Part shown: in pieces, positions 43,220 through 52,044 of the stretch
Layout: every line of letters begins with the position of its first letter
How positions within the stretch are numbered: the stretch's first letter is position 1
NCBI GenBank assembly: GCA_943367595.1
Contig: CALRJS020000001.1
Coordinates: forward strand, 1 to 64,000
Direction: 5' to 3'
DNA length: 64,000 nt
Origin: MW101C3 sp943367595
GTDB lineage: Bacteria; Cyanobacteriota; Cyanobacteriia; PCC-6307; Cyanobiaceae
Notes under the pieces: generated by a model
Database searches by the model: none
Seen by the model: the letters and a program-made list of their open reading frames with translations, nothing else
What the model was told of the DNA's origin: nothing
Made by a program: the position numbers and the translations under genes

Positions 43220-43879
43220 TCAGGTGATCGGGCGGGTGCGGGTGCGGGCCACGGCGTTGCGGATGGACACCACGTTGCCGTTCACATCGCGGAACGACGC
43301 GGTGTAATTGATCCGCGTACCGGGGGTCACGCCCACAGCATCGGTGGTGACCGTGAGGTTGGTGGGGCTGCTGACCAGGGAATTCACTGAGGCAGCGGCC
43401 AGATCAAGCTGGCCATTGGCAAGAATCTGCGGGCCACAGCGGCGCAGCTCCTGGGCGGCGCCGGCGCCGGTGACGAAGTATTCGATCGTGCGCACGCCGC
43501 GATCCTGGGCAAACACAGTGGTGTTCGGCAGTGTGATGCGGAACAGGGCGGGTTCGGTGACGCCTGCGCAGGTGACGGTGACAGCACCGCCCCCTGGCTG
43601 GACGCTGGTGCCTTCGTTCACTTCGGCTTCAAGAAAGGCACTCAGCCGCGCCCAGCTGTCGTTGGAGCGCTGGTTCAGCTCCGACTGCGCATTGCTGCGA
43701 ATGCTGGAGCTGATTGTGGCAGTGGCGGCGCCGATCACGATCGAGCTCAAAGCGGCGTAGACCACCAGCTCGATGATGGTGAAACCAGCCGCCGCCGCCG
43801 AGCGTGCGGAGCCACGGCGACCGGTGGCGCGACCCCGGAACGGGAAGCGAAGAGAAGCAGCGCGGGTGAGGAGGTTCAT
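43220..43879 (-). CDS. minor pilin-like protein (PilW-like)
   Basis: 219 residues. A long basic leader precedes AAAGFTIIELVVYAALSSIVIG: Gly at -1, Phe at +1 and Glu at +5 are the prepilin-peptidase hallmarks, followed by a hydrophobic helix. The C-terminal part has RTIEYFVTGAGAAQELRRCGP, also seen in modified form in the gene at 51454-52044. It is the last of four pilin-type genes transcribed together, 3 nt after the previous one. Expected in the periplasmic pilus or pseudopilus. Confidence 0.8.
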   Translation of the reverse strand: MNLLTRAASLRFPFRGRATGRRGSARSAAAAGFTIIELVVYAALSSIVIGAATATISSSIRSNAQSELNQRSNDSWARLSAFLEAEVNEGTSVQPGGGAVTVTCAGVTEPALFRITLPNTTVFAQDRGVRTIEYFVTGAGAAQELRRCGPQILANGQLDLAAASVNSLVSSPTNLTVTTDAVGVTPGTRINYTASFRDVNGNVVSIRNAVARTRTRPIT

Positions 43880-43882
43880 GGC

Positions 43883-44485
43883 TCAGAACCTCCCGCCGTA
43901 GCTGCCTTCGGCGCAGAAGGTGCCAGCGAGCTGGTTGTCGTTGTTGTTGGCGCCGATGCTGATCTGGCCGAGCGTGGCGCCCACACGCACGCAGCGGGTG
44001 AGGGCGGAATCCTGGAGGCGAAGGCGAAGGGTGACATTGTTTGTGGCCGTGACAGTGCTGCGGGGGGTGAACACCACCTCGTTGGTGCCGGCGCCGACGC
44101 CGCCGGCGATCGCCACGCGGAAGCGGCGGCTGCTGCTGCTGCCGCTGGGAACGGCAAAGGCTCCACCGGGGGCGCATTCGGCCGGGGTGACGGTGGCAAG
44201 CACCGCGCCAGGGGCGATCAGCGCGCCGGTGGCGCCGGTGAAGGTGACCGTGCAGCCATTGGCGAGGGTGGTGGCGGTGCTGCCGGGCCGCACCTGGGCC
44301 GTGCTCTGCACCGTTTTCAGCCAGGTGGCCAGTTCGATCGCCAGCGAATTCACCTCTTCGCGGCGCACTTCCCCGGCACTGAGGGTCCAGGTGATGCCCA
44401 CCAGGGTGCCGAGCACGGCGGTGCCCACCAACAGTTCAATGAGGGTGAAGCCGGCGGAGCGTCTGTGGCGGAGGAGATGGTTCAT
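43883..44485 (-). CDS. type IV pilin-like protein (GspH/FimT-like)
   Basis: 200 residues from the ATG giving MNHLLRHRRSAGFTLIELLVG, a short, canonical prepilin leader with Gly(-1), Phe(+1), Glu(+5). A hydrophobic helix follows. The soluble part contains three widely spaced Cys (NGCTVTF, PAECAP, TRCVRVG) that could form disulfides, plus a Cys near the end. Its start overlaps the previous gene's stop (ATGA). Confidence 0.85.
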   Translation of the reverse strand: MNHLLRHRRSAGFTLIELLVGTAVLGTLVGITWTLSAGEVRREEVNSLAIELATWLKTVQSTAQVRPGSTATTLANGCTVTFTGATGALIAPGAVLATVTPAECAPGGAFAVPSGSSSSRRFRVAIAGGVGAGTNEVVFTPRSTVTATNNVTLRLRLQDSALTRCVRVGATLGQISIGANNNDNQLAGTFCAEGSYGGRF

Positions 44486-45078
44486 GGGCACCACGCAGCA
44501 ACGGTGGGGGTGAGCACCACGATCCGGCTCACATTCGGGGCCGTGTAGGTGATGCGGAGGCGGTTGGCTGTGGCGTCGTCGTTGGCGACGACCCGGGAGG
44601 TGACACCGGCCGGCAACGCCCTGGCGTTGATGTCGTTGACGAGGGCGGTGGTGAGGGCGGTAGTGCCGCAGGCATTGATGAACGCGGTTTGCTCAGGGCC
44701 AATGGCGAAGGGATTGGCGGCGTCGGCTGTGGAGCTGTTCGGGAAGAAGTAGTTGTCGGAGCGAGGGTTGGTGCTGGCGCAGGTGGGGCCGCTGGCGGCG
44801 AAGGTGCCGGCACCGGTGCACCAGGTGAAGATCTCGGCGCGCCCGCGGATTTCGGCCACGTCGGTGTCGATACGGCTCTGCAGATCGTTGAGCTGAATGC
44901 TGCCTACCTGCAGACGGTTGGTGCCGTTGGTGAGGGTGACGGCGGCCACCAGGGTGCCGGCCAGCAGGGCCAGCGCCACGATCAGCTCCAGCAGGGCAAC
45001 GCCTTCGCTGCCGGAAGGAGCGGCGGCGATCCGACTGCTGGCGGGATGGGGGAGACGGGAGTTCAGCACAACGGACAT
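44482..45078 (-). CDS. minor pilin-like protein (PilV-like)
   Basis: 198 residues from the ATG giving MSVVLNSRLPHP. Prepilin-like site SEGVALLELIVALALLAGT: Gly(-1), with Glu at +5, in a less typical context (Val at +1). It ends NRLRITYTAPNVSRIVVLTP...AAWCP; the same ending pattern occurs in the protein encoded at 52041-52652, so the two look paralogous. Its start overlaps the upstream pilin gene's stop region. Confidence 0.8.
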   Translation of the reverse strand: MSVVLNSRLPHPASSRIAAAPSGSEGVALLELIVALALLAGTLVAAVTLTNGTNRLQVGSIQLNDLQSRIDTDVAEIRGRAEIFTWCTGAGTFAASGPTCASTNPRSDNYFFPNSSTADAANPFAIGPEQTAFINACGTTALTTALVNDINARALPAGVTSRVVANDDATANRLRITYTAPNVSRIVVLTPTVAAWCP

Positions 45079-45080
45079 CC

Positions 45081-46910
45081 TCAGAACAGGCTGTTGGCTG
45101 TGACGCTGCGAGCCACCCAATCGAAGATCAGGGGCCCGAAGGGCGCATTGAGCGAGTTGCCCGCGCCGAAGAACGAGAGCGATGGGGGCGGCACGGCGAA
45201 CTGGGTGGTGTTGTTGGGCCGGGCGGCGTCGCCCATGGTGAGGCGATCCAGCCAGGCGGAGCCCCGGTAGTTGGGCAGGCCGAAGGCGTTGTTGCTGTCG
45301 TCCGGGTCAGGGCGCAGCTCCAGGGAGCCGAAGGGGAGATAGGTGAACACATCGCGGATGAAGCCGTCGTCGCCGATGGCCACGGTGATGTTCTGGTCGC
45401 TGAAGATGCCCGCCCGGGAGGAAGCATCCGGCAGCGCTCGGGTGGCGCAAGGGGTGCCGTCGTTGGGGTTGGCGCACCTGAGGTGCTGAATCTGGCCGTC
45501 ATCCCAGTTGGCGACGGTGTTGATGCCCGGTGTGTCTCCGGGGCCCGTAGACCAGGCCGCATTGAAGTAGAGATAAATCGGGCCGCGGGACGTATCGATG
45601 AAGAAGGTGTTGTTCTGTTTACGGTTGGGTTCACCGTCGTTGACGGTGTCGTCGCTCACCTCAAGCCTGCGGATGCGGCAGTGGTAAGCCACCTGGGGAG
45701 TACCCGCATCAGTGGTGGTGCAGAAGTTGTTGATGGTGCTGTCGCAGCTGCCTGCCACGAAGCCTGTGGGCAGGATGGGCTCACCGCCGGCGCCACCAGC
45801 AGATGTGACCAGGTTGTTGTCCTTGGCGTTGCAGAGCTGCACCTGGCCAGCAGCATTGACGCGCAGGTAATCCCTGGCGTTGTTGATGTTGCGATCCGAT
45901 GTGGCTGAGGTGCTGTTGCACTGGGTTTTGTTGATGACCTGAGTGGTGCTTTCGCAGCTGGAAATCGCTCGGATCGAGATGCTGGTGTTAGGCGGTGGAT
46001 CGATCGGGTAGCGCGGCAGGGCCGGCACTGAGATCTCGATCGGCAGAATCGGCACGGTGTCGAGAGTTTGCGGCAGGGTGTTGTTGCCGCACTTCGTCTG
46101 GTTCTGGGTGATGCAGAGCACATCGGCCGGCCTGTTGGCACTGGTGCTGCCGTCCGTGTTCTGAACCCTCAGTTGCTGGGCGTTGCCCGGGCGGGTGATG
46201 CCGCCGCCGTTGAGGCCCACCAGGATGCGGGGAAAGCTGTCCCCGCAGAAGCGGTTGTCGTTGCCGTGGGCGTTGCCCGGGGAGTTGAAGGAGAGGTTGC
46301 AGCACTTCGGCACCACCTGAAATTCCCGGGTGATGCGGGCGGTGGACACCTGGTTGCCGCCGCGGATGGCGCGGCCTTCCACGGTGATCTCGATGTACCC
46401 CACGTTGCGCACGTTGGGATCGGTGCCTGGCAGGCGGGTGAGGTTCACCAGGTTGTCGGTGAAGGTGCCGGTGCGCACGCCGGCGGTGCCGCCAGGGCCG
46501 GCCGCGTCCACGGAGCTCACAAAACGGGCGCCGCGATCAAAGTTCTTGAGGGCGATGGTTTTGAGCACGAACTGGCGGTTGCCGCCGCTGCCGGCAATGG
46601 TGACCGGCGTGTTGTTGCGCAGGTTCAGAGCGGCGGCGGTAGGTGGCGTGGTGGAGGCGCAGGGGTTGCGCAGCTTGAGATCGCTGGCATCCCAGTTGTT
46701 GATCGCCACATCGGCCACCAGCAGCTTGCGGTTCTGGCGGCGGTTGAGTTCGCTGATCACCGTGGCCATGCCGGCTTCGGCGGCCTCGCGGGCTTCACGG
46801 CTCTCCCCCAGCCGCGCAGCACTGAGGCGTCCATTGGCCGCCACGGCGATCACGCTGGCGATGCCGAGGGTGGCCGCCAGGATCACGAAGATCGTGATCG
46901 GCAGGGCCAC
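45081..46910 (-). CDS. large pilin-associated protein (PilX-like N-terminus)
   Basis: 609 residues from a GTG. The hydrophobic N-terminus MALPITIFVILAATLGIASV is followed by a helix rich in Ala/Arg/Glu (SREAREAAEAGMATVISELNR), as in PilX/PilC-associated minor components. The rest is a large Asn/Thr/Gly-rich extracellular-looking domain with many cysteines. No adhesin domain recognised. Coding-like sequence (PEPEGSEVV) continues in frame upstream with no ATG, GTG or TTG in the nearest stretch, so a leader with a non-standard start is possible. First gene of the minus-strand pilin run. Confidence 0.7.
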   Translation of the reverse strand: MALPITIFVILAATLGIASVIAVAANGRLSAARLGESREAREAAEAGMATVISELNRRQNRKLLVADVAINNWDASDLKLRNPCASTTPPTAAALNLRNNTPVTIAGSGGNRQFVLKTIALKNFDRGARFVSSVDAAGPGGTAGVRTGTFTDNLVNLTRLPGTDPNVRNVGYIEITVEGRAIRGGNQVSTARITREFQVVPKCCNLSFNSPGNAHGNDNRFCGDSFPRILVGLNGGGITRPGNAQQLRVQNTDGSTSANRPADVLCITQNQTKCGNNTLPQTLDTVPILPIEISVPALPRYPIDPPPNTSISIRAISSCESTTQVINKTQCNSTSATSDRNINNARDYLRVNAAGQVQLCNAKDNNLVTSAGGAGGEPILPTGFVAGSCDSTINNFCTTTDAGTPQVAYHCRIRRLEVSDDTVNDGEPNRKQNNTFFIDTSRGPIYLYFNAAWSTGPGDTPGINTVANWDDGQIQHLRCANPNDGTPCATRALPDASSRAGIFSDQNITVAIGDDGFIRDVFTYLPFGSLELRPDPDDSNNAFGLPNYRGSAWLDRLTMGDAARPNNTTQFAVPPPSLSFFGAGNSLNAPFGPLIFDWVARSVTANSLF

Positions 46911-47093
46911 AACCTCTGAACCCTCAGGCTCTGGCTGCCTGGGCGAGAGCTGAGGGTGAAGAGCTGGAGCAGGAGCCTGGGTTTTATCACGGTTCGTTCC
47001 GCCCGTCCTTCGTAGTTTCTCATATTGGTGGCCCTGGATGGGAGTCAGGTGAAAAGTCGCAGCATTTTTGCTTGTGTTTCTGTTCTAGCCAGC

Positions 47094-48680
47094 TCAGGCG
47101 ATCACGCCCAAGCGGCGCAGCAGCGGCAGCCCGGTGGTCTGCAGGTCGGTGGCCACCTTCTGCAATCCCTCCAGCTGGGTGGCGGGATCGACGACCGGCT
47201 GGCCATCAGCCCCCTTGAAGGCCGCGCCCAGGCTGGCCAGGCCTGCCTGGACGCACACCGCCAGCAGCTCCCCGTCCATGCCCTGCTCCAGGCCCTGGGC
47301 CACCATGGCCTGCACCGTGGTGAAGCTCACGCCGTTGCCGAGCACGGGGCTCGCCAGGTTGGCCAGGGGTGAGCCCTCCAGCATCAGCTCGATCACAGCC
47401 GCATTGAACGGCTGGCAGCTGGCGCGGGCCGCTTCGGCGGCGGCCCCGCGGTGCAGGCCGATGCGGTTGGCATGCAGCAGCAGCGTCACCAGCCGGATGG
47501 CTTCCTCCGGTGGCAGCTCGGTGGTGTCTGCCAGTTCCTCGATGCTGCAGGCGCCCACTTCGGCCAGATGGGCCTCGATGGCGGAGCAGGACGCATGGCT
47601 GGCGGTGAGGGTGCCGAAGCTGGTGGTGAAGAGGTAGTCGTTGGTGGGTGGAGCCGCTTGCAGCATCACGCGCAGGCCGCCGAGGGCCTGCTGGCGCTGG
47701 GGCTGGTTGAGGTGCACCTGCCCGTTCACGAAGATGTCGCGCCGGAACGACTTGTTGGTGCCCAGATCCAGGAGCGTTTCGCGCACCAGTGGATCCTGTT
47801 CGGTCTTCACCACGGCATGGATCGGCTCGGGCAGCAGATCGTCGAACAACTCCGGCAGGGTGGCGCTGGCCAGGTGGCGCAGCTTGTGCTCCATCAGCCG
47901 CTGGTGCATGTCGGCCACATGGAGCGGTTGCCAGCCGTCGTTGGCGTACTCCTGGGAGAGGTAGCGCTGGTCTTTGGTGGGTGCCTTCTCCATTTCTGCT
48001 CGCAGCGCGGGCAGGGCCAGGCCCAGCACGGCAGGGGCGTCGGCCGGGCCCACCAGGGTGAGCATCCGTTCGGTGGCGCGGTTGAGGGCGCTTTTTGCAT
48101 CGCTGCCCGCCCCCTGTTGAAGCTCAACTTTCACCAATTGATGAAAAGCTTTGAGCGGCAACCAGCCCGGAAAGGTGTTGTAGGAGCAGTAGAAGAGTCC
48201 GCCCGGCCTGAGCACGGATGCCGCCACCGCAAACAGAGCCCGCTGCACCGGCTCGATCACCCAGGTGGCGATCCCGTGGGCGGCCACGTAGTGAAACAGT
48301 TCGCTTCCGTCTGCCGTTGTCGTTCGGTCTTTGGTTGGGAGCAGGGAGGAAGAATCGTGCTGGAGGGCGAGGAAATCGGCCTCCAGAAAGGTGATGTTGG
48401 TAAGACCCAGGCGGCGGGCCAGCCACTGGCCGTTGGCGATGTGATCCGGGAGGAAATCGACGCCGGTGAACTCTCCTTCGGGATAGAGCGCCGCCAGGAT
48501 GCAAAGCCCGAAGCCCATGCCGCAGCCCAGGTCGAGGTAGGTGAAGGGTTCGCCTTCCTGGGAGCGGGGAGGGCGGTGCCCTTTCACCACGGCGGCAAAA
48601 TCCAGCCAGTTCGGGGCCATCTCCCGGTAGTACCCGATGGTGTAGTACTCGCTCGAGTAGTAGCCGTGGTCCCAGCCCAT
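47094..48680 (-). CDS. SAM methyltransferase with regulatory domain
   Basis: About 528 residues from the ATG giving MGWDHGYYSSEYY; an ATG at 48740 would add 20 residues. Class I methyltransferase: YLDLGCGMGFGLCILAALYP (motif I), GEFTGVDFLPDHIA, ITFLEADFLALQ. The middle contains a PKMT-type regulatory region (HQRLMEHKLRHLAS, PLVRETLLDLGTNKSFRRDIFV). Proteins of this architecture methylate unknown, often surface-associated, targets. It lies between two pilin gene runs that point away from it or run beside it. Confidence 0.8.
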   Translation of the reverse strand: MGWDHGYYSSEYYTIGYYREMAPNWLDFAAVVKGHRPPRSQEGEPFTYLDLGCGMGFGLCILAALYPEGEFTGVDFLPDHIANGQWLARRLGLTNITFLEADFLALQHDSSSLLPTKDRTTTADGSELFHYVAAHGIATWVIEPVQRALFAVAASVLRPGGLFYCSYNTFPGWLPLKAFHQLVKVELQQGAGSDAKSALNRATERMLTLVGPADAPAVLGLALPALRAEMEKAPTKDQRYLSQEYANDGWQPLHVADMHQRLMEHKLRHLASATLPELFDDLLPEPIHAVVKTEQDPLVRETLLDLGTNKSFRRDIFVNGQVHLNQPQRQQALGGLRVMLQAAPPTNDYLFTTSFGTLTASHASCSAIEAHLAEVGACSIEELADTTELPPEEAIRLVTLLLHANRIGLHRGAAAEAARASCQPFNAAVIELMLEGSPLANLASPVLGNGVSFTTVQAMVAQGLEQGMDGELLAVCVQAGLASLGAAFKGADGQPVVDPATQLEGLQKVATDLQTTGLPLLRRLGVIA

Positions 48681-48804
48681 TCGGTGGTGCTCGCTCGGGG
48701 GATTGCGTGGTTGAGCGCGCAGCTTACCCGGTGTTTCCACTGTTGCTGCAGGGGCAATCGGAGGTCACGTGGAAACACTCCCTGGGCCTTGATGATTCAC
48801 AACC

Positions 48805-49317
48805 ATGGAAGGGAGGGGGACACGCCGGTGCCTCCGGCAATTGGCCCGGCGGCAGGTGCAGCCCAATGGCTTTTTGATGCCGTTCAGCTTTGCCGCCTCG
48901 CTGGTGCTGTTGCTCAGTGGTCTGTCGGTGCAGTCGGCCGCGCTGCAGGCCCGGGCGCGGCAGGAGGCCGATCTGCGCCGCGACAGGGCCGAAGATGCCC
49001 TGGCGTCCGCGGCCCAGCAGGTCGCCGCCCAGCTCAGCGGGCCGTACGCCTGTCTGCTCCATCTGCCCCTGGAACGCTGGTCTGGGCAGACCTGCGCCAA
49101 AGGCGGTTCCGCCGCCGCCTTGAAGAGCGGGACGATGGCGGGGTTGCCCTACCGGGTGCTGGCCTGGAGACCTGCCGCTGCGGCCGAGCCGGCCCAGTTG
49201 CTGCTGCAGCTCGCCGGCGATCGGGGAGCCCTTGGCCTCCAGCGCCGCTTTGCCTTGAGCCTGGCCCGTGAGGCAGGCGCGGCTCCGGTCACCGCCGTGC
49301 GGGGGATGGGGCTGTGA
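48805..49317 (+). CDS. pilin-like minor component
   Basis: 170 residues. Basic leader (RQLARRQVQPNG), then FLMPFSFAASLVLLLSGLSV; Gly precedes a Phe-starting hydrophobic helix, but Glu(+5) is absent, as in GspK/PilX-type minor pilins. The soluble part has one Cys pair (ACLLHLP and GQTCAKG). First of four tightly overlapping plus-strand genes (GTGA junction with the next). Confidence 0.65.
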   Translation: MEGRGTRRCLRQLARRQVQPNGFLMPFSFAASLVLLLSGLSVQSAALQARARQEADLRRDRAEDALASAAQQVAAQLSGPYACLLHLPLERWSGQTCAKGGSAAALKSGTMAGLPYRVLAWRPAAAAEPAQLLLQLAGDRGALGLQRRFALSLAREAGAAPVTAVRGMGL

Positions 49318-49745
49318 CGCTCACCGAAGTGATCACCGCCGTGGTGGTGTTCAGCCTGTCCGCCACCACCTCGGTGCGGCTGTGGGGCTCCAGTGCCGCC
49401 TGGAGCCAGGCGGCCGATGAACGGCAGGCGCTGGCCAGTGGCATCGAGGCGGATCTGCTGCGCCGCTCCCACTTCCTGCGGGCCAGCGTGGCCCGGGATC
49501 AGCCCGACCCTGCGTCCTGCGAAGTGGCGGCGGAATGGATGCGCTCCCGTCTGGCGAGCGCCGCTCTGCCACTGCCACAGGGCGTGCGCAAGGAGCTGAT
49601 CCAGGAGGGGGGCGTGGTGTGGGTCGTCTACCACGCTGCAGTCGGCCAGCTGGAGCGGCGCCGGCTGTTCAGCGCCGCTGCCCATGGCCTTTGCCCGGTG
49701 GTGCCGGCGCTGCCCGCGCTCACGGACACGGAGGTGGGGGCATGA
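49314..49745 (+). CDS. type IV pilin-like protein, no canonical leader
   Basis: 143 residues from a GTG overlapping the previous stop. VTLTEVITAVVVFSLSATTS is a pilin-type helix with Glu in the expected place. Only MT would precede it from this start; the upstream in-frame codons (GHRRAGDGA) look like a leader but offer no ATG/GTG/TTG. Either a non-standard start is used or the protein is an unprocessed pilin-like membrane protein. Two Cys in the soluble part. Confidence 0.65.
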   Translation: MTLTEVITAVVVFSLSATTSVRLWGSSAAWSQAADERQALASGIEADLLRRSHFLRASVARDQPDPASCEVAAEWMRSRLASAALPLPQGVRKELIQEGGVVWVVYHAAVGQLERRRLFSAAAHGLCPVVPALPALTDTEVGA

Positions 49746-50296
49746 AGGCCCATCGGTGTTTCCGTGGCCTGGCCGCACCGGCACGGCGCCACCAGGCCGG
49801 CTTCACGATGGTGGAAGGGGTGATGACGGCGCTGATCCTCGCGGTGCTGGCAGGGCTGGCTCTCCGGGATGGCGGCGAAACGCTGGCCCGCCAGCGGCTG
49901 GAAGCGGCGACCCGGCGGATTGCCCTGGCGATCGAGCACGGTCGGTCGGCGGCCGAGGCCTCCGGTCAACCCTGCGCCCTCGAGCTGGGCGCGCAGGGCT
50001 GGCAGGCGCCCACAGGCGGTGACCTGCCCGGCTGTGCCCAGCCCATGACCGGCCTCGATGAAGGGCTCCAACCGGGCGGTGTGGAGCTGAGCCACAACCT
50101 GCCGGCTGCCCTGCGCTTCAGCAGCAACGGGCTGTTGCTCGATGGCGGCACGGTGGTGCTGAGCAGCGACGACACGGAGTTGCGCCGCTGCCTGGTGATT
50201 GCCCTGCCTCTGGGGGTCGTGCGCCTTGGCCGCTACCTGGGCCCGGGCCAGGCCCCTCCCGACAGTGCCGCTTGCGGCCCCGATCCCACGCTGTGA
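49742..50296 (+). CDS. type IV pilin-like protein (GspH/FimT-like)
   Basis: 184 residues. Leader MKAHRCFRGLAAPARRHQAG, then FTMVEGVMTALILAVLAGLA with Gly(-1), Phe(+1), Glu(+5): a textbook prepilin site. The soluble region (ATRRIALAIEHGRSAAEASG; ALRFSSNGLLLDGGTVVLSS; RRCLVIALPLGVVRLG) follows the GspH pattern. The ATG overlaps the previous stop. Confidence 0.85.
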   Translation: MKAHRCFRGLAAPARRHQAGFTMVEGVMTALILAVLAGLALRDGGETLARQRLEAATRRIALAIEHGRSAAEASGQPCALELGAQGWQAPTGGDLPGCAQPMTGLDEGLQPGGVELSHNLPAALRFSSNGLLLDGGTVVLSSDDTELRRCLVIALPLGVVRLGRYLGPGQAPPDSAACGPDPTL

Positions 50297-51015
50297 AACC
50301 GATGGCCATGCGTTTGAACACCCCGAGGGCCCGCCGGGCCGCCCCGCGCACCCGCCGCTTGGCGGCGAGCTCGCCTGGGTTCGGGCTGGTGGAGATGATG
50401 TTGGCGATGACCCTCGGCCTCGGCTTCTGTGGGGTGGTGATCCAGGCCCTGGTGGGAGAGGGCCGCCATGCCCAGCAGTTCAGCCGGGCCCTGCGCGAGC
50501 GGGCCAATCAGCAACGGGCGCTGGCGTTGATCCGCAGCGACCTCGTGCGGGCCAGCGCGATCGCCGAAGATCCCGCCGTTGGAACCAGCCAGTGCGGGCT
50601 GGCGGGGCGCACCCCGGTGCTGCGCCTGCGTACGCCGGAGGGCACGATCGAGTACTCCGTTGGCGCCGCGCCCAGCGGCATCTGGCAGGGGCGGGTGCTG
50701 GTGCGCTGCGGGCCCGCCTACGGCCTTGACGGCCAGGTGAACCCCGCGAGCGTGTTCCAGAGCCGGGTGGTTCTGGATCGCCTTGCCGTCAAGGCCACGC
50801 CCTGGAAGGGATGTGCCGCTCTGCTGGGCCGCTCGGCGGGGCAGGGGGGAGGCCGGCCTGAGCACGATCTGGCGGCGTCTTCGCGGCTGCCGTTCTCCGC
50901 CTGCCTCGACCTCGAGAGCCAGCTGCTGGGCCTGCGGCTGGAGCAGAGCTTCCCTGGTGGCTCTGGCGGCAAGGAGCAACGGATCAGCAGCGAAGCTGTG
51001 GCCGGGGCCGGCTGA
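50293..51015 (+). CDS. minor pilin-like protein (PilW-like)
   Basis: 240 residues from a GTG overlapping the previous stop (GTGA); an ATG three codons on is possible. A basic leader ends SSPG, then FGLVEMMLAMTLGLGFCGVV: Gly(-1), Phe(+1), Glu(+5). The remainder has ERANQQRALALIRSDLVRASA, as in PilW proteins. Last of the four coupled plus-strand pilin-like genes. Confidence 0.82.
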   Translation: MKPMAMRLNTPRARRAAPRTRRLAASSPGFGLVEMMLAMTLGLGFCGVVIQALVGEGRHAQQFSRALRERANQQRALALIRSDLVRASAIAEDPAVGTSQCGLAGRTPVLRLRTPEGTIEYSVGAAPSGIWQGRVLVRCGPAYGLDGQVNPASVFQSRVVLDRLAVKATPWKGCAALLGRSAGQGGGRPEHDLAASSRLPFSACLDLESQLLGLRLEQSFPGGSGGKEQRISSEAVAGAG

Positions 51016-51053
51016 GGGGTTCTAATGTCTTTCCAAGATTTGCCTGTGACCGT

Positions 51054-51485
51054 GTGGGAGGCCAAGACATCGACCCTCCTGCCCAGGCGCCAACCCGCAC
51101 TCAGGGCTACCTCCCCCACGGCCGTACCAGCGTGCGGCGCGTGTTACCGGAGCCGCTCAGCGCCATCATCAGTTTCCCCGAGCTGGAGGGTCAGCCCTAT
51201 TTCAGTGTCGATGTGCTCGACGTGAGTGAGGGCGGCCTGCGGTTGCAGCTCGCCCTGCCGCCCGATCTCGTTCTCCGGAAGGGTGAAAAGGGCGTCATCA
51301 GCCTCACGACCAGACGATCGGATGTTCCGCGCCAATACAGCTTCACCGTGCGCTGGGTGGAGATCAGTTCGTTGATCTCGGTGGCTGGTGTGGCGTTCGA
51401 CGAACCGCTGAATCTCTCCACCCTGCCGATCGGCCTGGGCGACGCTGAGGCGCCTAACGCGAAGGTTCCGGAGCAGACGCACTGA
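51054..51485 (+). CDS. PilZ-domain protein
   Basis: 143 residues from a GTG. VRRVLPEPLSAIISF supplies the Arg-rich c-di-GMP loop and VDVLDVSEGGLRL the D-x-S-x-x-G motif, both needed for c-di-GMP binding; VRWVEISSLISVAGVAFDEP closes the beta-barrel. It lies just downstream of the pilin run and ends overlapping a convergent pilin gene. A role as c-di-GMP sensor for pili is inferred from position. Confidence 0.78.
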   Translation: MGGQDIDPPAQAPTRTQGYLPHGRTSVRRVLPEPLSAIISFPELEGQPYFSVDVLDVSEGGLRLQLALPPDLVLRKGEKGVISLTTRRSDVPRQYSFTVRWVEISSLISVAGVAFDEPLNLSTLPIGLGDAEAPNAKVPEQTH

Positions 51486-52044
51486 GCCCCGGGCGCAGCA
51501 GGATCGGAGGCAGGGGGTGCTCCTCGTTGACGCCGCTGCCTGATGCAGGCGTCGCGTTGAGGCGGAGGCAGCTGGCGCAGGTGTGTGGCACCGTCACCGT
51601 GACAGGGATGCCGCTGATCACTGGGGTGGAGCGGGGGCTGCTGCCAGCGGCCGGGCCACAACGCTGGATCTCGCTGCTGGAGCCTGCGCCTGTCTGTAGG
51701 TAATGGATGTCGCCGGGGGCTGGGGCCGCCGATGTGGTGGCCTCGGGCGTGCGGAGAGTGAGCAGGGAGAAACCCGTGCCACAGCTCGGGGGCAGGTTCA
51801 CGCCGGTGGCCAGCTGCCGGTCGGCGTCCAGGTCGAGGGCGATCTGATACGTGAGCTTGCGCCAGTCGCTGCGGTGCTGGCCCACCAGCATCAGGGCCGT
51901 GCGGTTGTTGGTGTGGCTGATCAGCAACTGGGCCGCGGCCGTGAGCCCGGCCAGGCCCAGCAGGCTGGTCACCAGCAATCCCACAGCCGTGAACCTCACA
52001 GGCGGGGTGGGGGGCGGCTGGGAATCGCTGGGGCGGTGTTTCAT
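51454..52044 (-). CDS. pilin-like minor component
   Basis: 196 residues. Pro-rich start (MKHRPSDSQPPPTPPVRF), then one hydrophobic helix (TAVGLLVTSLLGLAGLTAAA) without a prepilin Gly/Glu signature. The motif GDIHYLQTGAGSSSEIQRCGP parallels the gene at 43220-43879. Its start overlaps the upstream pilin gene (ATGA). It overlaps the PilZ gene tail to tail by 32 bases. Confidence 0.68.
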   Translation of the reverse strand: MKHRPSDSQPPPTPPVRFTAVGLLVTSLLGLAGLTAAAQLLISHTNNRTALMLVGQHRSDWRKLTYQIALDLDADRQLATGVNLPPSCGTGFSLLTLRTPEATTSAAPAPGDIHYLQTGAGSSSEIQRCGPAAGSSPRSTPVISGIPVTVTVPHTCASCLRLNATPASGSGVNEEHPLPPILLRPGLSASAPEPSR